64,000 nucleotides of DNA, taken from the NCBI RefSeq assembly GCF_043641665.1, contig NC_092200.1, forward strand, positions 6,729,694-6,793,693. The letters are read 5' to 3'. Below the pieces are notes generated by a model, which did no database searches, had not been told where the DNA came from, and worked only from the letters and a program-made list of their open reading frames with translations. Position 1 is the stretch's first letter; each line of letters starts with the position of its first letter. This document shows positions 1-11,000 of the stretch, one piece after another. The position numbers were made by a program, and so were the translations under genes. This DNA comes from Enoplosus armatus (Eukaryota; Chordata; Actinopteri; Centrarchiformes; Enoplosidae).

Positions 1-3000
1 AAATCCCCAGGAAACACCTAAGACAGACCCTACCAAAACGTCTGAGGAAAAGGTTGATGAGAATAAGAAAGATAACGCTTGTGGGACCGACATGAAGAAA
101 AGCAGCACAACTGAAAACACTGGAGATGATAAAAAGGAACAGGATGCAATAAAACCCAAGAAACAAGAAATGAACACACAGGCCAGAACCAAAGCCCGCC
201 TGGCAGCTCTGGCTGAGCAAAAGGCGGCAGCGTCTAAGAGAACAGCAAACAGACAGCAGCTGAACCTCTTAGCCCTGTGTCAGGAAATTGCAGAGGACAT
301 TGCTACAGACAGCATGCTGTTGAAGAGGATAGAAGAAGAAAAACAAGCAGCGGCTGCGGCGGCAGCAGCAGCTTCAGCGGCAGCGGCAGCGGCAGCAGCA
401 GCCAAGGATGAAGCCAGCAAGAAGGAAAATCCACCTGTTAACACACAGGATGCGGACACTGTTGATGTTGCGACTCCTGCTGGACCAGAAGAGTGCTCTT
501 CTTCGGTGACCCCTGCTGAGGAGGCATCTACAGCCCAGCCCTCGACGACTGATTCAGCTGAGGCTAAGCCTGCTGCAGAGCCTCAAAAGAGGCGTTTCTT
601 TATTACACAGGTTTCAGTGCCACTGAAAGCCCACGAGAAAAAGAAGCTAACTAGATATCAAAGACTAAGACAAGTTGAACTGCAGAGAGAGAAAATGTCT
701 TGGGCACGTGTGAAGAAACTTAAATCTGACCAAGCAAATCAGATGTTTTCTGACATAGATTGGGAAGTACCCCTTTCTGCATCCTCTCCATTTTTTGTGA
801 GTCCTGTCACCACAGCTCCTCCACCTGCAGCCAGTCCATCTAAAACACCTCTCCCAAGTCCTGCCTCAACTAGCAAGCCTGCAACACCCAAGGCAGAAGT
901 CCCAGAGGTTGACACCCCGAAGGCTGAACCCAGTAAAACTGAACCCACTAAAACAGAAACCTCCAAAACTGAACCCACTAAACCTGAACCTGCCAAAACT
1001 GAACCCACTAAACCTGAACCTGCCAAAACTGAAATCCGTAAATCTACAAGGCAAAGTAAGGCTCAAACTCCTAAAGCAACCCCTACTCCAGGGCCTGCAC
1101 CAAAAGTGACCAGATCAGCATCCAAGAGGACCCTCCCAGCAGTACCCCCTCCCATGCCCAACGGACTCAATGCTCAAAAACAGAAGCCTGTTGAGTACAA
1201 GCCATACAGACCCAGGCCCAAGTATTCCTTCGATGACTTTGAACTAGATGATGACCCATTACCAGTCGCTCCAACAAAGCCCAGTCCTCAATCAAGGCCC
1301 ACGCAGCCGACACGACCTAATGTTCAGCAAAACCCCACAGTTCAGTCAAAACTCACAGTTCCATCACAACTCGCCAACCAGGCAAAACTCAAAGCTCAGA
1401 CCACACCTGCTGGACAAATCTCAGGTCAGTCAAAGCCCACTGTTGCAACAACACCCCAGTCAAAAGCCACAGCGACTGCCACGGCCTCGAAAGCTCCTTC
1501 AGCTCAATTAAAGTCTCCTGTTTTGACGACACCTCAGTCAAAAGCTGTCTCAGCTCCAGGTCAGTCCAAGGCTGCTGCTTCACCTCAGTTAAAGCCTACT
1601 GGTAGTGGAGGCACAGCTCAGCTCAAGCAGTCTACTTCAACAGCATCTCAGCCTGCTGCTTCCACCACATCTGAGACAAAGCCTGCTGCTCCAAAGGCTG
1701 ATCTTGGTTCAGTGCCTCAGAAAACCCCAAACCCACCTTCATCTGAAGATAGCAAATGCAAGGTAACTCAAAAATAGATTATACCACAATATGTGTCACA
1801 AACAGCAGTGTTGAATAAAGACGTTACTTATCCCCTCTCTCTTTCTTTTGTAGGTGGCAGCTGACACACTTTCACCAGCTCCCACCTCTTCCTTTCCCCC
1901 CAAAGAGAGCTCAAAAGTGTCTGATGGCACCCAGCAGTGTGAGGAAAAGCCTGCAGGTATGTGTTCATTTGCAGCTGCCATGACGTATTTAAACTTGCTG
2001 TCGTGTTGTATCTTTTAGTAAGCAATTATCCTTATTTGTGCTCTTAAGCATTTGATTATCAAGAAAACTGTTGAATTGATGTCAGTTATTTACTAGATTA
2101 CAACGTAGAGCTGAAAGAATTGACTTCATATTCTTGATTTGATCATGCAGTGTTATTATTTCAGTGACACCATATAAATTTAATTTATGAAAGGGAGTTA
2201 GTGTTAATTGTACCATTGAATAATAATTTTACCTTTTCTTACAGTCAGTACTGATGCTGATCCGTCACCAGAGAACAAGACTGAAACAGTCAAGACAGCT
2301 GGGAAGACGCCAGAAAAACCTTGTCAGGAGTAAGAGGCGTCTCATAAGTAATTTGACATTTTTGTAGCAATAGAAACCTGAAGTAACGTGATGTGTGTGT
2401 TTGTACCACAGCAGAGCAGTAAAGTCACAAGATGGCGGAACTCCTCTCTCTGATGCTTGTCTGCAAAAAGAAGTCAGGAAGCTAAAGGAGGCGGACAAAG
2501 ATGGCACCCAAACCATTATTGTGAGTGAATCAGTAAATTTCCTCTTCCGTCCTTTTTGAATTGCAGTCCTCCTGTGCATCCAAACCCTTTAGACCATGAT
2601 CAATATTTTGTATAGTAAGTACATTTTAAACTAAAGGTCAGACTTAAGTTGCTTTTGCTGTTAATCAGAATAATATCAAGTGAAGAAATTGCAGGTTGAG
2701 GCATTGTGGGCTATTCAACGTCAGGGTGTATTTAGATGTAAGGAGTGATCTGTTGTTTTCTGTGTCTCGTAGGATGCAGGACAGAAGCATTTTGGAGCTG
2801 TGGCCTGCAGTGTGTGTGGGATGCTCTACTCTGCTGCCAACCCTGAAGATGAATCTCAACATTTACTCTTCCACAACCAGTTCATCAGCGCTGTCAAATA
2901 TGTGGTGAGAGGAAGCTTCCTTAGATTACATGCCTATTATTTGTCTTGCCTACTGTCTGACAATATTGACTCATCAGGGCAACACACAGATGCATCCATT

Positions 3001-5100
3001 GCACAATGCTTTTTCTAAAAATACACAGAGGGGGCATTCATACCAAGGATGGGTTGAGTAGTTTATTTGAACTTACCAAATAAATAAGCGTCTGAAAATG
3101 CGAGTCTTCTTCCAAGCAGACTGCAGTGTGGTACATTTAAGAGTGAGAGGGTAATCTCAACCAGTTACAGGAAACAACTACCAGTGTGTGGCGCATACTG
3201 CAAGTATTAGCGTGAGAGAGATGCCTCCTCAATATTGGCTAGGAAGCACATTTTCTTACAGATTTGTTCTGACTCAACACCATTAAAGTAAGTCAACAGA
3301 ACTGACAAAATTAGTTATAAGTGCGATGGCATCCTGAATGTGTAAAACATTACTCTCACTGACTTTTGTGACGGCAAGAAAAAGGCCACTCAGTATTCGG
3401 ATGGCTGATACTCTTTATGTTCAATAAATCTTAATGATATTAAATTATCCTGTTAAGAAAATAGTGTTGTTGCAGCAACAGCAGAGGGTGTAGCTATGAA
3501 ATGATGCAGAAAAACAAGTGTCAAGTGTAGCTGACAATAACAACACTCAAACAGATTATATAACCGTATGAATGAAAGAAGAGTAGAACAATCTAGAGCA
3601 AAGAGATTTGGTGAAGAACAGTGACAGTATTGATTATAATGCAGCATGCATATTTGTAGCACATAGGAAGTTACTGTATATATCAAATGAATAACATAAA
3701 TGCCCCATTAGGAGAATAAAACAATTGCTTAAGAGTTTCTTTGACATGAATGCACCATTTATCCTCTCTTTTTTTCAGGGATGGAAAAAAGAGAGGATTC
3801 TGGGAGAGTATCCTGATGGCAAAATCATTCTTGTCCTGCCAGACGACCCCAAATATGCCCTGAAGAAGGTACAGTATGTTTACAGGGACAAACCTTTCCC
3901 ATCAAAGGATTATTTAACATTGGTTGGTATCACTGATGAGGACAGCCCTGCCAAAGCAATAAAAATGTGTTTTATTTTGTAATTGCTATGTTCCCTCAGA
4001 TAAATTAGAAAGACAAGGTTATTTTTATTTGTTTCAGATATGTTGTGTGATTTACAGCCTTTTTCAGGGGTTGAAGGATTGAGTGGTGTTGTATGTTGTT
4101 CAATTGTAAATTGGTGACTTTGGGCTTTATACAGGACAAAGACATTATCAGCAATCAAGTTGAAGGCAGCTCGATGGAGAATAGTATCCTATATAGGAGC
4201 ACAATACAGTCTGGGCCTTTATAGCAGACAAACAGCACACACACAATGTCATTATAATGGCAAACAAACTGGCAGAAAATGTCTGAATAAACGGTCAATA
4301 CAGTCATGTAACATTTTTGGCCTTGAGCAAACAGACACCAGCATAGTATTTCTGCACTACACAGTAACTGTTTTGTTTCTCAGGTGGAGGAGATCAGGGA
4401 GATGGTGGACAATGACCTCGGCTTCCAGCAGGTGGAGACCAAGTGTCCCTCTCAGACCAAGACCTTCCTCTTCATCTCCAATGACAAGAAAGTGGGTGGA
4501 TGCCTTATAGCAGAGCACATACAAGAGGTAAGAGACTGCAGTCTTGTATCAGCCAGGAAATGTGTCCGCACATCCTCACAGATGTATTTTTATTATCTAA
4601 AAACAAATGTTTTTAGACGGCATTAGTTTACGTATACTGAGCCTTGTGCATGCTCACAGGGGTACAGGGTGATCGAGGAGCCCGTACCGGAGGGTTCAGA
4701 GAGAGAGAAGGTGATGTTTGAACGTCAGAGAGCTTGGTGCTGCTCCACAACGCCGGAGCCAGCCATCTGCGGCATCAGCCGCATCTGGGTCGTCAGCATG
4801 ATGAGACGCCAGGGCATCGCCTCACGCTTGCTCGAGTGCCTCAGGTCAGTGTGTCTTCAAACCACAGAGATTTGATGTTATATCACCTCAAAACAAATTG
4901 AGCACAACTAATTTTTTGTTTTCTTGCACAGGAACAACTTTGTATACGGTTCATACCTGAGCAAAGATGAGATCGCTTTCTCCGACCCCACCCCTGATGG
5001 AAAACTCTTTGCCACACATTATTTTGGCACTTCTCAGTTTTTGGTTTATAACTTTGTGAGTGGAACTCACTCGTCCCAGCCCAAAGCTGATGCAGTATGA
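1..5100 (+). CDS. esco1: Esco1, cohesin N-acetyltransferase (5'-partial, 9 exons seen)
   Basis: Lysine acetyltransferase that acetylates the SMC3 subunit of cohesin in the nucleus and so stabilises sister-chromatid cohesion and loops. Coding exons: 1-1762 (open at the left edge, codons start at base 2), 1854-1956, 2245-2329, 2412-2520, 2773-2904, 3779-3868, 4384-4527, 4660-4844, 4932-5100 (TGA). All introns are GT-AG and all phases agree, giving at least 925 residues; human ESCO1 is about 840. The first exon encodes a low-complexity, basic N-terminal part with a poly-Ala tract and KTEPT-type repeats. The zinc finger is in the fifth exon (Cys698, Cys701, His716, His720 of the partial protein). 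The GNAT domain follows, with [12 protein letters not shown], the CoA-binding loop [14 protein letters not shown], and [20 protein letters not shown]. Sequence such as [18 protein letters not shown] and [11 protein letters not shown] fits ESCO1 rather than ESCO2. The start codon lies outside the window. Confidence 0.95.
345..402 (+). repeat. Poly-alanine-coding GCN tract in esco1
   Basis: A run of mixed GCN codons (GCG, GCT, GCA, GCC) encodes 9 alanines, a serine and 9 more alanines, directly after an EEEKQ helix. Because the codons are mixed and not a pure triplet repeat, slippage is limited and the tract may be selected at the protein level. It lies in the unstructured N-terminal half of Esco1. 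Confidence 0.85.
918..1042 (+). repeat. 15-bp coding minisatellite in esco1 (xEPxK repeats)
   Basis: About eight tandem five-residue units of the form (T/P/A)-E-P-(T/S/A)-K. Two adjacent 30-bp copies encoding [10 protein letters not shown] are almost identical, which points to recent expansion. Lys/Glu/Pro-rich and surely disordered. Further along the same exon a looser Q-S-K-(A/P)-T-rich pattern recurs (about 1270-1640). Confidence 0.8.
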
Positions 5101-6475
5101 CAGACTTCAGGAAAGGTAACAATGGATTGAAGTGAGACGCCCACTGACCAGCGGGACGCACCATCACTAAACAGTGTCTGATGCAGAATCTGTATTTGCA
5201 TAAAAATTCAAAAAAAACAAAAACTAGGATACACATTGGTTTAAATCTCAGGATGAAAACAACAAGATGTTGTTGAGAAATGTTATTAATTCACCCTTTA
5301 ATCCCTCCCCGAATAGTATTTTGAAAAAAAAAAGAGTATTTTCTTTATACATTTTTAAGTAAACAATTGGTTTTATTAGAAGTATAGAGTTTACATGCAT
5401 GACCTGACAGCAATATAGAACAAAGAGCTTTTCATTGTTTTTCTTTTAATCCCTGAGAAGCTTAAGATCAACTGACTGCGTTAAATGAAACGGTTATTTT
5501 AGAATTTTGTCCTCATTCTGTTTTTTAATAACACGATGTAGTAAACATTGTGTACATTGTTTGGTTTTTTTCATGTTCATCTCTTTACAGTTAGCGGTGA
5601 TGCTGCCGTCGTCTCAAGTTGTCTTTAAGCAACACTGATAAAGCTTAAAGGTCACAACTGCACGGTTCCTGTTGGGCGGTTAAGGTTGACATTTTTTTTC
5701 CAAATCAGGCCCCTTGAGTTCACTGTCTTGTTTTATTGTAACATTTCAAAGTAATCATCTAAACCAGGTGATTTAATCGGATGGACTCATTTTCAACAAT
5801 CTGATTCAAGAGACGTGGGTTAGAACTGTAGCTTGGGCATTAATTGTGTGCTCTAATTTTCTTAGATCACCTTGCCTGAAATGTTTAGTTTTCCAAGCTG
5901 AGCCATATACTGTACACCATTTAGCAGGGCATTGTAGCCTATACTGTATGAGTGATGTCTATTAATTTCACCAAGGCTGTCTGTTGCTTTGTTTGTGCCT
6001 GAATGAATAATGTGTGACTTAAGATGATTTGTTTTTCTTTTTTTTTTTCTTAGCCATACGTTGTGGCTTTTTATTAAGTTAGTGTAGAGTATCATCCTCC
6101 TATTCCTTAGTAACAACAAATTAAAATGTATATCAAATGATCATGTAGATTTATGCATACTATAACACAATTTATAATGAAAGATGAGCAAGGTCTTAAG
6201 GCTCAGGTGTTGACTAGTATTTGAGTGATGGTAAATGTCATCCAGTTTCAGCCTGTTTGATTACAAACAGTGATCAACATGAGGGGTCTGAGCTGAATCT
6301 CCCTCTCTCAACACAGATTTACAGTATCATTGTAATCCATCCCTTATTTTCTTCTTCCTTCTTGTTAAACAGTTGCTTTTAGAAAGATGTGTCGTGTAAG
6401 AAAAATAACTTTGATTTATACGAAGCTGTTATGTAAATATTTATTTAAATAATAAACTATGTAAAACAATTTTTG
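5101..6475 (+). other. esco1: esco1 3' UTR
   Basis: AT-rich non-coding sequence after the TGA, with several T-runs and no usable ORF. It ends at the AATAAA at 6451-6456 followed by a GT/T-rich stretch, as expected for a cleavage site near 6470-6475. The exact end is inferred. Confidence 0.6.
6451..6456 (+). promoter_or_regulatory. Polyadenylation signal of esco1
   Basis: Canonical AATAAA 1.35 kb after the esco1 stop, followed within 25 bases by a T/GT-rich downstream element. It is the best canonical hexamer in this 3' region. Confidence 0.55.
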
Positions 6476-7224
6476 CTTGCTTGGTTTCCTTCTTGGAAGA
6501 AACAACAGGTGAGTGTGGGATTATGTGATCTCTAAGGTTTCACCTTTCTACAAAACTCACTGCTGACTCTTCAACTATCAACCCTCTTCAGTCTTACATT
6601 GTTGTATTGGTTGCCTATGCCATCTAGTGGACATTGTAAATATTTCTGTGTCAGTGATATTTAAAACCTTTTAAAATGCATTATTTTGATGTAAAATGAT
6701 CCATTATCTCCGGAATGTTAAATGCTAATAAATATAAATTGCAACTATTAACACCATAAATATACACGTGTTTGAGATAAGTGTCAAATGTGGGAATTTT
6801 TTGGCTGTCATGTTTTCTCTTTGTAGTTGCAGATGTAAACACTCCCCTCTTAGTGCATTCCTCGACACTCCTGTCACAACATGGGCCAACTCCATGGCAA
6901 CTTCTGAGAAACAAAACAACCTTAGAACAACATGGATACTTCCTCAGGCAGAGAGTGAGAAAACAGAGGTCCCCGCTCCTCCTCAGAGATCTGATACTGA
7001 TCAGCAGGAGAAAACAACTCAGCTGAGCCTCCTAAGGTATCTTTAACACAACGGTCACCTTGGCCTTTCGACTTCTGCTGACACTAGGATCATCTCGATC
7101 ATCTGAATTTCTCTGTGAGGGTAAATGCACAGTATGTTTAATGAAATCTGGGATCCATGGAGATGATTTCTACTGAATTTAGTAGGAAAATTATCATTAA
7201 AAAGTAAAAGACAAAACCAATATT
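6476..7224. other. Intergenic gap between convergent esco1 and rp1
   Basis: About 750 bp between the two inferred poly(A) sites. A short open stretch (6768-7046, plus strand) has an acceptor-like sequence near 6826 (tttgtag), but its translation resembles nothing I recognise, so I treat it as non-coding. Confidence 0.5.
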
Positions 7225-8060
7225 TGTAAATACACACTTTTATTTTTGCATATCAATTTAAAGAGACAAAACTGTCACAGCTGCCACATTGAAAACAATA
7301 AACCCATTTATCCTAACTATAAAGGTCAGTCTATCGTAAATATGTGTTAAGCTATGGTTACTTAGTGAAAATCAATGAATGTCTTATTTACACTTTAGAC
7401 AACCAATGTACAAAACAACATTAAATCAAGCGTCACACAGTATTTAATGACAATTTACAACTTCTACAATCTGCACACAACCTGTGTCATATTCAGTTGT
7501 CTTTTTGACAGTAAGAAATGAAACGATTTTGACCTGAACTTCAGCTCAAAGCTGAGCCGTGACTACAAACTGACCCGTTCACTCAGTGCAGTGGGGATTG
7601 TCCTTGTTGCCTGACATCTGCAGGGACTTGATCTGTTTTAAGACTTTTAAAACAAGATTACAGTAATGCCCTGGGTACGTGTTTTGTTGACAGGCAACCC
7701 ATAAGAAGAAAAGAGCTGCTCTGGAGAGTGCATGGCAAATACACAGTCAAGGTGTTACGAAAAAACATTCTCTAATTTTACATTAAACAAGGAGCACAAG
7801 TGGACAAATTGATCACAAGCTCTTAACATACATGGTAAAATATAAACGTTGAATAAAGGTTAATCCATTGGCTTGTGCATCTGTGACACGTTGTTACACA
7901 TTCGGCAGTTAGCTCAAATTAGTTGACATGCTAGTGTATTATGCCAAGGCTATGGCAACATCAAAATGTAGGCACCAAAGACAATATTTTATACTGTAGC
8001 CCAACAATGATTATTATTATTATTTTGTGATTATGTGTTAAAAAGCTAAAAGAAATGTCC
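7225..8060 (-). other. rp1: rp1 3' UTR
   Basis: AT-rich sequence with stops in all frames between the rp1 TGA and the AATAAA hexamer at 7239-7244. I looked here for coding similarity to the extra C-terminal part of mammalian RP1 and found none. Confidence 0.5.
7239..7244 (-). promoter_or_regulatory. Polyadenylation signal of rp1
   Basis: TTTATT on the plus strand reads AATAAA on the rp1 strand, about 820 bp after the rp1 stop. I saw no closer canonical hexamer. Inferred. Confidence 0.45.
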
Positions 8061-11000
8061 TCACAGGATGGGACAATTCTGACCACAAAAATTGTACAGC
8101 AAGTCCAACATATCAGGGTCCTGAAGCCTTCTGTTCATAACACCCTGACCTTTGCCAGGCTGCACAACTACAACCTCCCCATCAGGTGGAGGCTCTGTCA
8201 GCGGGTGCACTTTGTTATCCTTCATCTTAAAGTCAGTAATACCAACGCCGGGCAGCGTGCCATTCCTCTCTGCCCACATTTTAGTGTCCTCTGAATTGTC
8301 CTTTGTATCTGTGATACTGTCACCATTCGCGCTGCTCTTGCTAACAATGCTCAGGTCATCCTGACATGCGTCTGAATCACTAGCATGGGGCAAAGAAAAG
8401 TATGTGCACTTCCTTGAAAATGACTTCTTGTCTTCCAGTTCAGACTTTGTGCTGAAATGGGAATACTGGGTGTTCTCTTCTGTATCCTCACACATTCCCT
8501 CACGTTGAGAAGAGTTTGTGAGGATTTTGTTTATTCCAACTGGGTCTGAAACGGACTTTCTGATCAACGTGTTCTCTCGAAGGAGCCATCGTCCATTATC
8601 AATAGGGACACTGTCTTCAGGGCCGACTTGTGCATTAAAAGCGACGCATCGTGTTGCTTCACTTAAAGTGACCAGTGCGTTAGCGGAATTGAAGTAAGAC
8701 AACTCAGACATCGCTTTGGACCCAGCTATGTGGAAGGGAGAGAAAATGCTTGGTTGTTCTTTCTTTTTCTGTTTTGGCGCAGATGGGGGTCTTTCACATG
8801 CGTCCTCGTCAGGATTAGCATCTTTCTTGCCATAAAGCCGCTCAATTGTTCTTCTCACAAAGCCTTTAGTGATGGGTTTCTGTGCTGAATCATCCTCGCC
8901 GCTAGATAGCTCACCTGAAGTCTGAGACTGATACCCGCCACTAACTGAGGTCTCTGCTCTTAAATCGGACAGTTCTGATGTGTTCGGGCTTTGGAAACGT
9001 CTATGTCCATGCTGGATATCTGTGGCACTCTTTGCCAGGAACATTTCCCTGATGGATCTGACCCTGTTGCCTTCAGGCTCTGTGGTTATAACACCACTGG
9101 AATCGTAGCTGAAAGATAATGATGACTGAGGAGCTGATTGGGTGCCGAGAGCCGACTGAGATGTGGGCAATTCAGAGGGTGAATCCTCAACATCTGACTG
9201 AAGACAGGCATGTCTTTGTGAAGAATGTCTGATGGGAGAACTTTCTGTTGTATTTTTTCTCTTCTGAGCATCAGCAGCTTGCTTTTCCAGAAGAATTACT
9301 CTCTCTGCGACAGATTTTGATATTATTTCTTCAGGTTGACGAATGAGTTTTTTCACAATCTTTTCACATTTTGTATCTTCAGACTGTGTCGCCAATTGAG
9401 GAGTTTCCTGATATTGTGTGCAACTCTCGTCTATGTATCTGTCCATATTGGCATGTTCCTCCTCTGAGCTGGACTCTTTTTCATAGAAGCTTAATTCTTC
9501 TTCAGTTGAACTGCTGATGTGTTCATCTTCAACCTTTGGTTGTTCTACGTCTACATGTTCTTCACAGCTGCTGTGGTCATTTCCACTATCCTCATCTGTA
9601 TTAAATCTAAAACGCTTTGCTAAACTGCCAGACTTTATCAAACTACTATTGTCTTTTTTAGTACGTAAATCCTGATTTTCTATCAACTTACATGGATCCC
9701 CTTCTACAGTATTCTGACTTTTAGTCTTATCACAAATTTGTGTTTTATCAGCATAGTGGTCCTCATCGTCTGAGCTGACCTGGTCCTCCTCTGTATCTTC
9801 TATCAAAGCCTTTAACGCTTTACATGTTTTTGTTTGATCTGGAAGATAATCATAGTGTTCTTTCTCCTCCATGCCTTCCTGCTTTTCCTCATTGCCAGAC
9901 AAGCTTTCCTCAATGATGACCATTAGTTCCTTACACTCAACCTCAGGCTGTTCCTCCTCTGAAGATGGCTCATCCACATCTGAGTATGTGCTTTCGTCAA
10001 CAGTGACATGCAGTCCCCTACAGCCTGCTTGACTCTGCTGTTCCTTCTCTGAATTAGATGGACTCCCAGGGTTAGACAAAGCATCTCTGTTGCTCAGCTC
10101 CTTACATTCAACCTCTGGTTGCTCTTCCTCTGACAAAGACTTGTTTTGACTATCTGGGCTGGATATTCTTTCCTTCCCTCTTCCATTAACTTCTACATCA
10201 TTAATGAAGCTTGGTCGCTTGTCCTCTTCGTCCTCAGAGTGACTTTCAGGGTTCAACAAGTCGTCACTTTCCGTGCTCTCCTGTTGTATCTCCTCACATC
10301 CAACTTCTGGTTCCTCGTCTGAACCATGTTGCTCACCTGCTTCCGAGCTAGATTCAATTAGCTCACAGCTCACTTTCTGCTCTAAATCTTTATTGGCACT
10401 TGACATGTTCTGCCCTTCCTGTTCTGAATCTGACTCATCATCATAGGTAAGCTCATTGTCAGGTATACTCATGCTCTCCTCCTCACTGTGCATATGCAGC
10501 TGATTACCTTCCATGTCTTGCTCTTCTACCTCAGAGGAACAACTGCCTTGTTCAAGACTTTTCTTGCTGCTCACTACTCTATTTATGTTTGCCTTTTCTT
10601 GGTTGGATTTGTCTTCATTGTGGCCTTGCTGCAGATGTTCTTGATTTACTGCATCCATACATGACTGCGTACCCTCCCCAATCTCTTTTACAGAAAACAC
10701 TGTACTGCAAAGCTGCCTTTCTTCATGTATCTGTTCATCATTAGGTTCAGCTGGTGGACATTTTTCCACACCATGGCTGTCCTTGTCTTCAGTTGGTTTG
10801 TGCTTCGCTGTCTCTGTTATACCACCCGTGCAAGATTGTTTTGGTTGGTTAATGTCTGTGAATATTTTAATGATGGAGCTCACATCAACATTAGCTTTGT
10901 CATCTTGAGTAACATCCCTGGAGAAATGGGATATATTGGCATTAATGTGACTGGCAGACATATTTTCTTTCTCGTCACAGTCACTTTTGACACCCACTGA

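Noticed and set aside
739..1026. 95-codon minus-strand frame and other frames over the esco1 repeats
   Set aside because: Repeats of length divisible by three stay open in every frame; these are artefacts.
6768..7046. Possible extra exon after esco1 (acceptor-like tttgtag at 6826)
   Set aside because: esco1 is complete at 5100 and has a poly(A) signal at 6451; the translation resembles nothing known.
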